Source: JBFWWW01 sp050245975 (GTDB lineage: Bacteria > Pseudomonadota > Alphaproteobacteria > Rhizobiales > Hyphomicrobiaceae). Taken from it: 12,408 nt of DNA. Location of the stretch: assembly GCA_050245975.1 (NCBI GenBank), contig JBFWWW010000118.1, forward strand, positions 1 to 12,408, given 5' to 3'. Shown here piece after piece: positions 7,260 through 12,408 of the stretch; within the stretch, counting starts at the first letter, position 1; every line of letters begins with the position of its first letter. Made by a program: the position numbers and the translations under genes. The notes below the pieces were generated by a model. The model was not told the DNA's origin. It worked only from the letters and a program-made list of their open reading frames with translations, and did not search any database.

Positions 7260-8948
7260 TCATTCCAAGCCTGTTTTGGCCACGGCGCATCCGGGAGCGC
7301 CGAGCGCGCACAGCAAGGCAACAATACGCGCGCGCTGCTGCGCTACCACAGGCGAGCGGCCAGGGAAAAACACCTTGCTCAATCCGGACACGGAGAAATT
7401 CGGTCGTATTGCCCGATATTCGTTGAGGTAAGCCCGCGCTTGCTGCATGTCCCCTGCTCCGGCGTAGGCTATGGCGAGATAGAACAGCGTAATATCGAAA
7501 CCCCGCCCCGCTTGGCGGGATTTGAGCAGCCAATCGATTGCACTCGCGTACCGACCAAGATGCGTATCCGCCATGCCGGCCCAGAAATACCAGGCAAACA
7601 GCCCTGGATCAGCAGGGCTCAGGCGGATCGCGTCTTCGATATGCGGCACAGCTTCGCTGGCCAGTCCGACTTCGATCTTTGCCCGCCCCAACTCGGCAAG
7701 CGCAGCCGGATAGAGACGATACAAGGACAATGCGTGAGCAAATGCCGCGATCGCTTCCGGGTCTTTGCCGCGCGCGCGCAGATACTGACCTCGGACAGCG
7801 TGGACGCTAGGGTTGTAGGGCTCAAGATTTGCCGCGTCTTGGAGGCAAAGCTCGATTTCATCCAAAAGCGCCGGCCACTGCTCCTTGGCCGCCCAGGAAT
7901 TCAGCACTTCATAGAGCCGTGTCCTCGCACAACCGAGAAGGGCCGGTACGAACCGGGCATCCAACATTCGCGCCCGATCAAACAGGGCCTTGGCATCGCG
8001 GTTGGGTGCAGCGCCACGTTCCCCGCCCAAAAGGTCAATGCCCTGCAGCACCAATTGTCCCGCTTGAGGTGGCGAGGGCAACGGCCGGCGAACTTCCGCC
8101 GACACCACGTGCACGACAATGGCGCGCGCGATTTGCGTTCGCACCCGATCCTCGGCGCCGGGCTCATCGGGCGTGAAGTCCGCCTGCGTTGCCCAAACAG
8201 GCGAGTTGCTCGTCGTGTCTATCAGCTGGACATTGAGATGCAGGCGCCCCCCCACGCGTCGGAGGTTTCCGGACACTTGGTAACGCGGCCCGATCTCTTG
8301 GCCGCCCTTGCCTGCCGGTACGTCAGGCGCAGATGCAGCGAGAAGGCGCAGCACATAGGACTTCGGGATGCGTGTCAGCTCGGTTGTAAGGTCCGCCGCC
8401 ATCGGCAAACCTGCTAGCGTCTCGCCCACAAACGGAAGGATCGCGATGGACGGCTCCGCCATCATGGTTGGCACAGCAGGTCGCCTCGCCTGCAGCAGGA
8501 GTAGCCCGGCCCCAAAAAGAGCAAGCCCCAAGAGCAGTGCTGGGAGCACCCATCGCGACGGCAAATGACCCGATCGCTGCCGATTTAAATCTGGCACGTC
8601 GGGTCTGGAAGGCTCTCGGCTCGGCTTGGTCGTCTCATTGACCATCGAGACCGGCGCAGCGAACCTGTAGCCCCGCCGCGGCACGGTCGCGATAAGTTCG
8701 TGCCTGGTATCGCTCAGGGTTTCGCGAATGTCCCTGATACATTGCGCCAGCGAGTTGACATCGGTCTGCCTGGGCTGATCCCAACAGCCCTTGATCAACT
8801 CATCGTGGGTGAGGACCTGCCCGGATCGGCGCGCCAAATACGCTAGCACCTTCAACGACTGCGGTCGCAGTGCAATTTGCTGCGACCCCCGCAGCAAAAC
8901 ATTCGCAGAAAGGTCCAGGGTAAACGGCTCGAAGCGAAGGAATGTCAT
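7260..8948 (-). CDS. CadC/ToxR-like transmembrane transcriptional regulator with TolB-like and TPR regions
   Basis: A 562-residue one-component regulator. Residues 1-100 form an OmpR/PhoB-type winged helix that starts with FEPFTLDLSANVLLRG and ends with ELIATVPRRGYRF, the standard pattern of CadC-like DNA-binding domains. A single membrane helix follows at about 133-153. The C-terminal part, expected in the periplasm, begins with PSIAILPF (about 166), the TolB/adenylate-cyclase-associated motif, and continues as TPR-like helical repeats. There is no receiver domain, so signal is presumably sensed outside or in the membrane and passed to DNA directly. ATG 8948 is preferred over GTG 8957. It is divergent from two small secreted-protein genes with 166 bases between starts, the usual arrangement of a regulator and its target. 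Base composition is lower in GC than the neighbours. A 400-residue antisense frame (7215-8417) is a shadow. Confidence 0.88.
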   Translation of the reverse strand: MTFLRFEPFTLDLSANVLLRGSQQIALRPQSLKVLAYLARRSGQVLTHDELIKGCWDQPRQTDVNSLAQCIRDIRETLSDTRHELIATVPRRGYRFAAPVSMVNETTKPSREPSRPDVPDLNRQRSGHLPSRWVLPALLLGLALFGAGLLLLQARRPAVPTMMAEPSIAILPFVGETLAGLPMAADLTTELTRIPKSYVLRLLAASAPDVPAGKGGQEIGPRYQVSGNLRRVGGRLHLNVQLIDTTSNSPVWATQADFTPDEPGAEDRVRTQIARAIVVHVVSAEVRRPLPSPPQAGQLVLQGIDLLGGERGAAPNRDAKALFDRARMLDARFVPALLGCARTRLYEVLNSWAAKEQWPALLDEIELCLQDAANLEPYNPSVHAVRGQYLRARGKDPEAIAAFAHALSLYRLYPAALAELGRAKIEVGLASEAVPHIEDAIRLSPADPGLFAWYFWAGMADTHLGRYASAIDWLLKSRQAGRGFDITLFYLAIAYAGAGDMQQARAYLNEYRAIRPNFSVSGLSKVFFPGRSPVVAQQRARIVALLCALGAPGCAVAKTGLE

Positions 8949-8973
8949 CCCGAGCACTCAAACAATTTTCGCG

Positions 8974-8983
8974 CAATGCATTG
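8974..8983. repeat. 10-bp perfect palindrome in the divergent intergenic region
   Basis: CAATGCATTG reads the same on both strands. It lies 26 bases upstream of the regulator's ATG, in an AT-rich stretch between the regulator and the first small secreted-protein gene, a position suited to an autoregulatory operator. Short palindromes occur by chance, so function is only a suggestion. Confidence 0.35.
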
Positions 8984-9067
8984 AAGCGATAACATTTTCA
9001 TATTCTTTTCAGCAACTTTCAAGAGCAACCGCTTGTTTGTAAATTGGCTGATCCCTAGCACTGGCCG

Positions 9068-9095
9068 GGTTCTGTCCGAGAGGTTCTGTCTGAGA
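9068..9095. repeat. Two abutting 14-bp direct repeats upstream of small secreted-protein gene
   Basis: The unit GGTTCTGTCYGAGA occurs at 9068-9081 and again at 9082-9095 without spacer, with one C/T difference. It ends eight bases before the ribosome binding site of the gene at 9115. OmpR-family winged-helix proteins commonly bind tandem direct repeats, and the divergent gene encodes such a protein, so this is a candidate binding site. It could equally act in the 5' untranslated RNA, since the transcription start is unknown. Confidence 0.55.
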
Positions 9096-9100
9096 GACAG
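9086..9100. repeat. Perfect inverted repeat overlapping the second direct repeat
   Basis: CTGTCT (9086-9091) and AGACAG (9095-9100) are exact inverted copies around a 3-base GAG centre. It overlaps the second 14-bp direct repeat and stops two bases short of the AGGAG ribosome binding site (9103-9107) of the next gene. It could be a protein-binding site or a small RNA hairpin next to the start. Confidence 0.5.
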
Positions 9101-9114
9101 TCAGGAGACGGCCT

Positions 9115-9381
9115 ATGATGCTTTACAATGTTTACCGCATGTCCGTCGTGTCGGCTTTCATTGGCGCGGCTGCATTGACAGCGACAGCGCCGCCGGCCCT
9201 AGCAAGAGGCTGGACCTGCAACAAGACGGCGGCGGGTTGTCTCGAGAAGGCAGTTCGGAACGGCTACAACAGAGCCGAGTGGCAACGCAAATGCTTCGAG
9301 CCGACGCGCATGGCCAATTGCCGGCGCACGGGCCTATATCATGCACCGAGTGGCAAAGTCTGGCCCGCAAGTGGGCGGTGA
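9115..9381 (+). CDS. Small secreted four-cysteine protein A, function unknown
   Basis: An 88-residue protein with a signal peptide running to about Ala30 (hydrophobic 11-22, ending PPALA). The mature part is basic and about 58 residues long, with cysteines at 35, 42, 60 and 69. The segment Cys42 to Cys60 (GCLEKAVRNGYNRAEWQRKC) is C-x17-C with a central G-Y-N-x2-E, and it matches the next small gene in spacing. AGGAG at 9103-9107, seven bases before the start, supports ATG 9115; the frame also has Met at 2 and 9. It is divergent from the CadC-like regulator and preceded by a tandem repeat, so it is probably a regulated envelope product. No known family is recognised. A longer overlapping frame (9033-9542) lacks a signal peptide or domain and is not preferred. 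Confidence 0.72.
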   Translation: MMLYNVYRMSVVSAFIGAAALTATAPPALARGWTCNKTAAGCLEKAVRNGYNRAEWQRKCFEPTRMANCRRTGLYHAPSGKVWPASGR

Positions 9382-9456
9382 TCGCGCCGATCAGACATGC
9401 CGCAATGACGAGAAGCCTGGATGAGCGTTTTGCGACCGAAGGGCAAGGCAGCGGGG

Positions 9457-9485
9457 GGAGGGAGGATGTGCGGGCTCCTCCCTCC
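9457..9485. other. Strong hairpin between the two small secreted-protein genes
   Basis: GGAGGGAGGA (9457-9466) pairs perfectly with TCCTCCCTCC (9476-9485) around a 9-base loop, giving a 10-bp stem. No T-run follows, so it is not a classical intrinsic terminator. In the middle of the 173-base gap between two co-directional genes it could cause partial termination, protect the 3' end of the first message from exonucleases, or trap a purine-rich sequence resembling a ribosome binding site. Confidence 0.55.
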
Positions 9486-9554
9486 ATAACGCGAGATGGC
9501 CGCCGCCGACATTGTCGGTCCCGCGCATCTGATCAAGACTGAGGAGAACCACCA

Positions 9555-9788
9555 GTGAGAACTGCAATTGCGTTGGCGTTGCTTCTGAGCATCGGCGGCA
9601 CGGCACAAGCCCAATGCAGAGGGCAGATCGCCATGCGCCCCAACAAGGCGGGTGTCATGCGAGAAGTGTGTCTTGATCGGAGCTACTCGACCTGCATTAA
9701 GGACGGCCGCGCCGGCGGTTGGAGCGGAAAAGAGGTTAAAGCTTTTTGCGATAAACAAAAGGCAGCGGGAGTTCTTATTTATAAGTAG
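9555..9788 (+). CDS. Small secreted four-cysteine protein B, function unknown
   Basis: A 77-residue protein with a signal peptide (MRTAIALALLLSIGGTAQA, cleavage before Gln20). The mature part of about 58 residues has cysteines at 21, 39, 47 and 65. Cys47 to Cys65 (TCIKDGRAGGWSGKEVKAFC) is C-x17-C with a central G-W-S-x2-E, the same layout as the protein encoded just upstream, so the two are probably distant paralogues or members of one secreted family. The start is GTG 9555, supported by GAGGAG at 9541-9546 with eight bases of spacing. Codon use is distinctly AT-richer than the rest of the window, especially over the last 25 codons (AAA, TTT, TTA, ATA), which suggests acquired or poorly ameliorated DNA. 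No enzymatic motif is seen; a periplasmic or cell-surface role is inferred from export and disulfide potential. Confidence 0.8.
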   Translation: MRTAIALALLLSIGGTAQAQCRGQIAMRPNKAGVMREVCLDRSYSTCIKDGRAGGWSGKEVKAFCDKQKAAGVLIYK

Positions 9789-9890
9789 AGTCGACAACCG
9801 CGCGGATAGCGGCTGCGTCCTTAAAGAGTCGTGACGGAATAACGACACACTCAGCGGCGGTCTCGTATCTCACAGAAAGGGGCGGGACCA

Positions 9891-9947
9891 ATGCCAGGTA
9901 CTGCATCGGCCAGCGACGCTGCCGACGGCCCCACCGGATGCTTCTGA
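9891..9947 (+). CDS. Possible 18-residue leader micro-ORF overlapping the next gene
   Basis: ATG 9891 opens an 18-codon frame (MPGTASASDAADGPTGCF) ending at TGA 9945-9947, ten bases into the DUF4336 gene in another frame. It has a good ribosome binding site (AAGGGG 9877-9882, eight bases before the start), while the DUF4336 start at 9938 has none. Ribosomes could load here and reinitiate at 9938. It is equally possible that this is the remnant of a shifted N-terminus, or chance. Confidence 0.35.
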   Translation: MPGTASASDAADGPTGCF

Positions 9948-10642
9948 CACCCTATGTCCCCGGCCAGATATGGCTGCGCTCCTATCCCGTGCGGCTGGCG
10001 GGCACGCGCTTCGAGGCGCGCACGACGGTGATCCGCCTCGCCTCCGGCAAGGTGATGCTGCATTCGCCCGGCCCCGTCGGCACGGCCCTGGCGGACGAGA
10101 TTTCAGCGATAGGCCCAGTGGCTTACATCGTCGCCCCCGGCAATTTTCATCATTTGCACGCGGCCGAGGCTCAGGCCGCATTTCCGGACGCCGAGACATG
10201 GATCTGCCCCGGCGTCGAGAAGAAGCAACCAGGCCTCAGGTACGACGGCATCCTCGGCGATCTGCCGCCGCCCGGCTGGTCGGGAGAGATCGACCAGCTG
10301 CTCGTAAAGGGGACGCGCATCATGCGCGAGGCGGCGATGTATCACCGCGCCAGCCGCACCCTCATCCTTGTCGACCTCATCGAGAACTTCACCGATGCGA
10401 CGCCCAACACCGGAGGCGCGCTGAAATTCTGGTTCAAGTACGTGTTGCGCATGTGGGGCAGACCCGGGCCGGCGCCCGAGTACCGGTTCGGATGGTCCGA
10501 CCGGGTCGCGGCGGCGACATCGCTTCGGCGCATCCTGGCGTGGGATTTCGTGCGCATCGTCGTGTCGCATGGCGACCTGATCGATCGGGACGCCCATGAC
10601 GTCGCGACGAAAGCCTGGGCCGGCATCCTCGGAACGGGGTGA
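9938..10642 (+). CDS. DUF4336 domain protein, metallo-beta-lactamase-like fold
   Basis: A 234-residue protein matching DUF4336: an IWLRSYPVR start, VIRLASGKVMLHSPGP, then VAPGNFHHLHA (His71-His72), ending with FVRIVVSHGD (His211, Asp213). The family is thought to share the metallo-beta-lactamase fold; the first His-His segment and the late HGD fit this, but the full H-x-H-x-D-H metal motif is absent, so hydrolase activity is not assured. There is no signal peptide, hence cytosolic. ATG 9938 is the only start in frame after the upstream stop and fits the family N-terminus, but it has no ribosome binding site. A micro-ORF with a good site overlaps it, suggesting coupled translation. Codon use is again GC-rich, unlike the small secreted genes before it. 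It converges on the outer-membrane protein gene across a shared terminator. Confidence 0.87.
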   Translation: MLLTPYVPGQIWLRSYPVRLAGTRFEARTTVIRLASGKVMLHSPGPVGTALADEISAIGPVAYIVAPGNFHHLHAAEAQAAFPDAETWICPGVEKKQPGLRYDGILGDLPPPGWSGEIDQLLVKGTRIMREAAMYHRASRTLILVDLIENFTDATPNTGGALKFWFKYVLRMWGRPGPAPEYRFGWSDRVAAATSLRRILAWDFVRIVVSHGDLIDRDAHDVATKAWAGILGTG

Positions 10643-10684
10643 TCCGCGCGGACAGGCGCCGGCACATACTTCCCGGACATGCAA

Positions 10685-10712
10685 AGGGCCCGGTCGCGAA
10701 CGACCGGGCCCT
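10685..10712. terminator. Intrinsic terminator hairpin between convergent genes
   Basis: AGGGCCCGGTCG (10685-10696) pairs without mismatch with CGACCGGGCCCT (10701-10712) around a CGAA loop. It lies between the stops of the DUF4336 gene (10642) and the minus-strand outer-membrane gene (10739). Read on the minus strand it is followed by a short T-run, so it best serves the outer-membrane gene; it may also stop plus-strand transcripts despite the lack of T residues on that side. Confidence 0.85.
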
Positions 10713-10738
10713 CGGCAAAACCAGACTATGCGCTGCGA

Positions 10739-12175
10739 TCAGAAGGTGACCTTCAGCGTCGTGTTCACGTAAGCACCCTCGCCGCCATGGATACCGGCAA
10801 GGCCGTTGCTGCTGATCGTGTTCTTGCTGTCGACCCACTGGTAGCCGCCGCTGAGCGACAGTTCGACCGGCAGCGTCGGCGTGAGGTTGAAGGGCGTGAT
10901 CACGAAGGCGCCGAGGCGGCTCGTCACGTCGCCCTCCTCGCTCCAGATCTCGCCCTCCGGGCCGATCTTCAGGCCGTTGCGGTTGTAGCCGAGGCGAAGC
11001 TGGCTATAGAAGGTGTCGAAGGCGGTCGAGTAGCTCGAATCGAGAGCGAAGTAGAGCGGATCCCGGTCGCCGGACTCGACTTCCAGCGCGAGCTTGAGGC
11101 CGGTCTCGGTGTCCTTGTACCGGGTCGACGTGGCGGGCGCATACACGTTGATGTCGCGAACCTCCATGCCGATGTAGCCGATCGCGCTCACGCTGCCGAA
11201 GTAGTGCAGGTAGCCGAGCATGGCGTCCATCGAGCGGTCCTTGCCGCCGCCGGCAGAGCCGTCGATGTCGGAGTACCAGCCGAAGGTGCGCGCGACGAGA
11301 CCGTTGCGGGTCAGGTCGCCGTTGAGCGCCATCAGACCGCCCGAGTAGACCGTCCAGATGTTCCTGGCCACATCGACGCCGCCGTAGTTGATGACCTTGA
11401 CGCGGTCATCCTGCGGAGCGCCGCGCGCCATCGCCAGCGGTCCCTCGTTGCGGCCCAGCTTGTAAACGAGGCCGAGGCGGGCCGTCACGATGCTCGGGTC
11501 TTCCTTGTCGACGTAGGTGTCGCCAGCAAAATCCACGCCGCTGTTCGTGATCTCGGAGCCGTACTTGGCGTAGCGCACCTCGCCGCGCATGAAGAAGTTG
11601 CCCGACAGCCGCTTCTCGAGCCCGCCACCGACGAAGTAGCCGCTGAAGTCCGCGGAATTGCGTCCGTGCAGGATGCCGAGCCCGGGATCCGACGCGTCGA
11701 TAAAGTCCCAGCCGCCGTCGTTGTTGAAGTGCGCCCGGGTGTAGCCGCCGGTGATGAAGGCCAGCGTGTTCGGGTCCACGAGCATGCCGACCCGCGCACC
11801 GATGGCGAAGCCGCGGTTGATGGTCAGGCCATCGCCGGTGTCGCCGCGCTTGATGTTGGACCAGTCGTAATCGACGAAGGCGCCGACCACGAACCTTTGG
11901 TGGAGCATCCAGTCGAAGCCCCAGATGGCCGAGACGAGGCCGCCCTTGGCGCTTTCATCGACATCGGAGGCGCCACCGGCAGAGTCACGGTACCGGTTCG
12001 TCGAGTCGTTCCAGCCGTAGCCGATGCTGCCGCCGAAATACATGCCCGACCAGGCCGGAGCCGGGGCAGGCATGATGCTGTCCTTCAGCGACGGCATGCC
12101 GTCCGCGAAGGCCCCGCTGCCGGCGACCGCCGCAAGAAGGCCGCCCAGCACCAGGGTAGGAATGCGTCGACTCAT
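10739..12175 (-). CDS. Outer-membrane protein joining an Omp25/RopB-like barrel to a BcsS-like barrel
   Basis: A 478-residue exported protein. A signal peptide ends near Ala24 (GSGAFA). Residues about 40-240 look like an 8-stranded Omp25/RopB-type barrel: a WSGMYFGGSIGYGW start, alternating hydrophobic strands, and a TARLGLVYKLG closing strand. A linker of about 30 residues follows. Residues about 272-478 resemble the BcsS family (cellulose biosynthesis-associated outer-membrane protein): WTVYSGGLMALNGDLTRNG, AMLGYLHYFG, SSYSTAFDTFYSQLRLGY, and VELSLSGGYQW. The C-terminus LKVTF ends in Phe, the usual signal for BAM-dependent insertion. ATG 12175 has a GAGGGGG ribosome binding site. The second-domain assignment is from remembered motifs, so a single larger barrel is the main alternative. 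No bcsA or other cellulose gene is in the window. It ends at a strong hairpin. Confidence 0.82.
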   Translation of the reverse strand: MSRRIPTLVLGGLLAAVAGSGAFADGMPSLKDSIMPAPAPAWSGMYFGGSIGYGWNDSTNRYRDSAGGASDVDESAKGGLVSAIWGFDWMLHQRFVVGAFVDYDWSNIKRGDTGDGLTINRGFAIGARVGMLVDPNTLAFITGGYTRAHFNNDGGWDFIDASDPGLGILHGRNSADFSGYFVGGGLEKRLSGNFFMRGEVRYAKYGSEITNSGVDFAGDTYVDKEDPSIVTARLGLVYKLGRNEGPLAMARGAPQDDRVKVINYGGVDVARNIWTVYSGGLMALNGDLTRNGLVARTFGWYSDIDGSAGGGKDRSMDAMLGYLHYFGSVSAIGYIGMEVRDINVYAPATSTRYKDTETGLKLALEVESGDRDPLYFALDSSYSTAFDTFYSQLRLGYNRNGLKIGPEGEIWSEEGDVTSRLGAFVITPFNLTPTLPVELSLSGGYQWVDSKNTISSNGLAGIHGGEGAYVNTTLKVTF

Positions 12176-12302
12176 ATGGCCCCCTCATTGCGCAGATGCG
12201 CGCAGGCCGTCCCTCACGGCCTACGACTCCCATGTCTGACGAAGACACGTGATTCGCGGAGTCTTGTCGAGCGCAAGTCAAGCAACCTTCGGAAGGCGCA
12301 AG
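12176..12302 (-). promoter_or_regulatory. Likely promoter/5' region of the outer-membrane protein gene
   Basis: This segment between the hairpin and the start at 12175 must hold the gene's promoter if the hairpin terminates the upstream unit. On the minus strand CTTGACT contains a good -35-like TTGACT (12276-12281), matching the rhizobial CTTGAC preference. At 17-18 bases downstream only GC-rich CGCGAA/GCGAAT is found, so the -10 element is not convincing. The leader to the start would be roughly 70 bases. Confidence 0.35.
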
Positions 12303-12330
12303 AAAATCATGGCGCAAATGCCACGATTTT
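12303..12330 (-). terminator. Probable terminator hairpin for a gene beyond the right edge
   Basis: On the minus strand AAAATCGTGGC and GCCATGATTTT form an 11-bp stem with one G-U pair around an ATTTGC loop; on the plus strand that pair would be an A-C mismatch, so the minus strand is favoured. The stem ends in a T-run, as intrinsic terminators with A/T-rich stem bases do. It lies 33 bases beyond a minus-strand stop codon at 12364-12366. Confidence 0.55.
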
Positions 12331-12363
12331 CGACACCGAAAATTTACCCCTGTCAGCGTCGCC

Positions 12364-12408
12364 TCAGTTCGTCGGCGCCGATGCGACCGGCGTCACGAGA
12401 CCGACCGC
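12364..12408 (-). CDS. Possible last 14 codons of a gene entering from the right edge
   Basis: On the minus strand the frame ending with TGA at 12364-12366 reads AVGLVTPVASAPTN from the window edge. Third positions are mostly G or C, as in the window's real genes, and the minus-strand hairpin 12303-12330 lies just downstream where a terminator would be expected. The stretch is too short to identify a product. Confidence 0.35.
   Translation of the reverse strand, partial: AVGLVTPVASAPTN

Noticed and set aside
7215..8417. Open plus-strand frame of 400 codons opposite the CadC-like regulator
   Set aside because: The minus strand encodes a clear winged helix, membrane helix and TPR protein; the plus-strand translation shows no domain, signal or plausible start context.
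9033..9542. Overlapping 169-codon plus frame over the first small secreted-protein gene
   Set aside because: The competing frame at 9115 has a signal peptide, a good ribosome binding site and a cysteine pattern shared with its neighbour. This one has only low-complexity Arg/Ser-rich sequence.
9775..9800. AT-rich end of protein B gene considered as a terminator
   Set aside because: The possible pairing (CTTAT/ATAAG) lies inside the coding region, is only five A/T-rich pairs and has no following T-run.

Overview
The window looks like chromosomal DNA from a high-GC alphaproteobacterium, most likely in the order Hyphomicrobiales (Rhizobiales). This is inferred from the gene content: a DUF1289 gene next to retropepsin-like membrane proteases, a PMM/PGM-type phosphohexomutase, a DUF4336 protein, and an outer-membrane protein with an Omp25/RopB-like half and a BcsS-like half. 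The strong G/C preference at third codon positions in most genes fits. I see no tRNA, rRNA, CRISPR array, transposase or integrase.

Layout. (1) Bases 1-2366, plus strand: the C-terminal end of a sensor histidine kinase, a small cysteine-rich DUF1289 protein, and two adjacent paralogous membrane-anchored retropepsin-like aspartic proteases. (2) 2470-3981, plus: phosphomannomutase/phosphoglucomutase with all four active-site motifs. (3) 4097-4423, plus: a small secreted six-cysteine protein, convergent with the next group. (4) 4440-7038, minus: a probable operon reading dusA, then a TauE/SafE-family permease, then a periplasmic SoxW-like thioredoxin. (5) 7260-9788: an accessory-looking segment that is visibly less GC-rich than its flanks. 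It holds a CadC/ToxR-like transmembrane regulator (winged helix, one membrane helix, TolB-like and TPR periplasmic part) on the minus strand, divergent from two small secreted four-cysteine proteins that share a C-x17-C motif. The intergenic region carries a tandem 14-bp repeat overlapping a palindrome. (6) 9938-10642, plus: a DUF4336 protein preceded by an overlapping 18-codon micro-ORF with the better ribosome binding site. (7) 10739-12175, minus: a 478-residue outer-membrane protein that appears to join two beta-barrel domains. It converges on the DUF4336 gene across a perfect 12-bp terminator hairpin. (8) The right edge holds a hairpin and what may be the last codons of another minus-strand gene.

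Working together. The thioredoxin and permease suggest periplasmic sulfur or thiol handling. The regulator and small secreted proteins look like a one-component envelope-sensing unit with its targets. Phosphohexomutase and the BcsS-like barrel both touch envelope polysaccharide, but they are far apart and a link is not shown. The most distinctive observations are the regulator/small-secreted-protein locus, the two-barrel outer-membrane protein and the tandem retropepsin pair. None of these is proven to be a new system from sequence alone.
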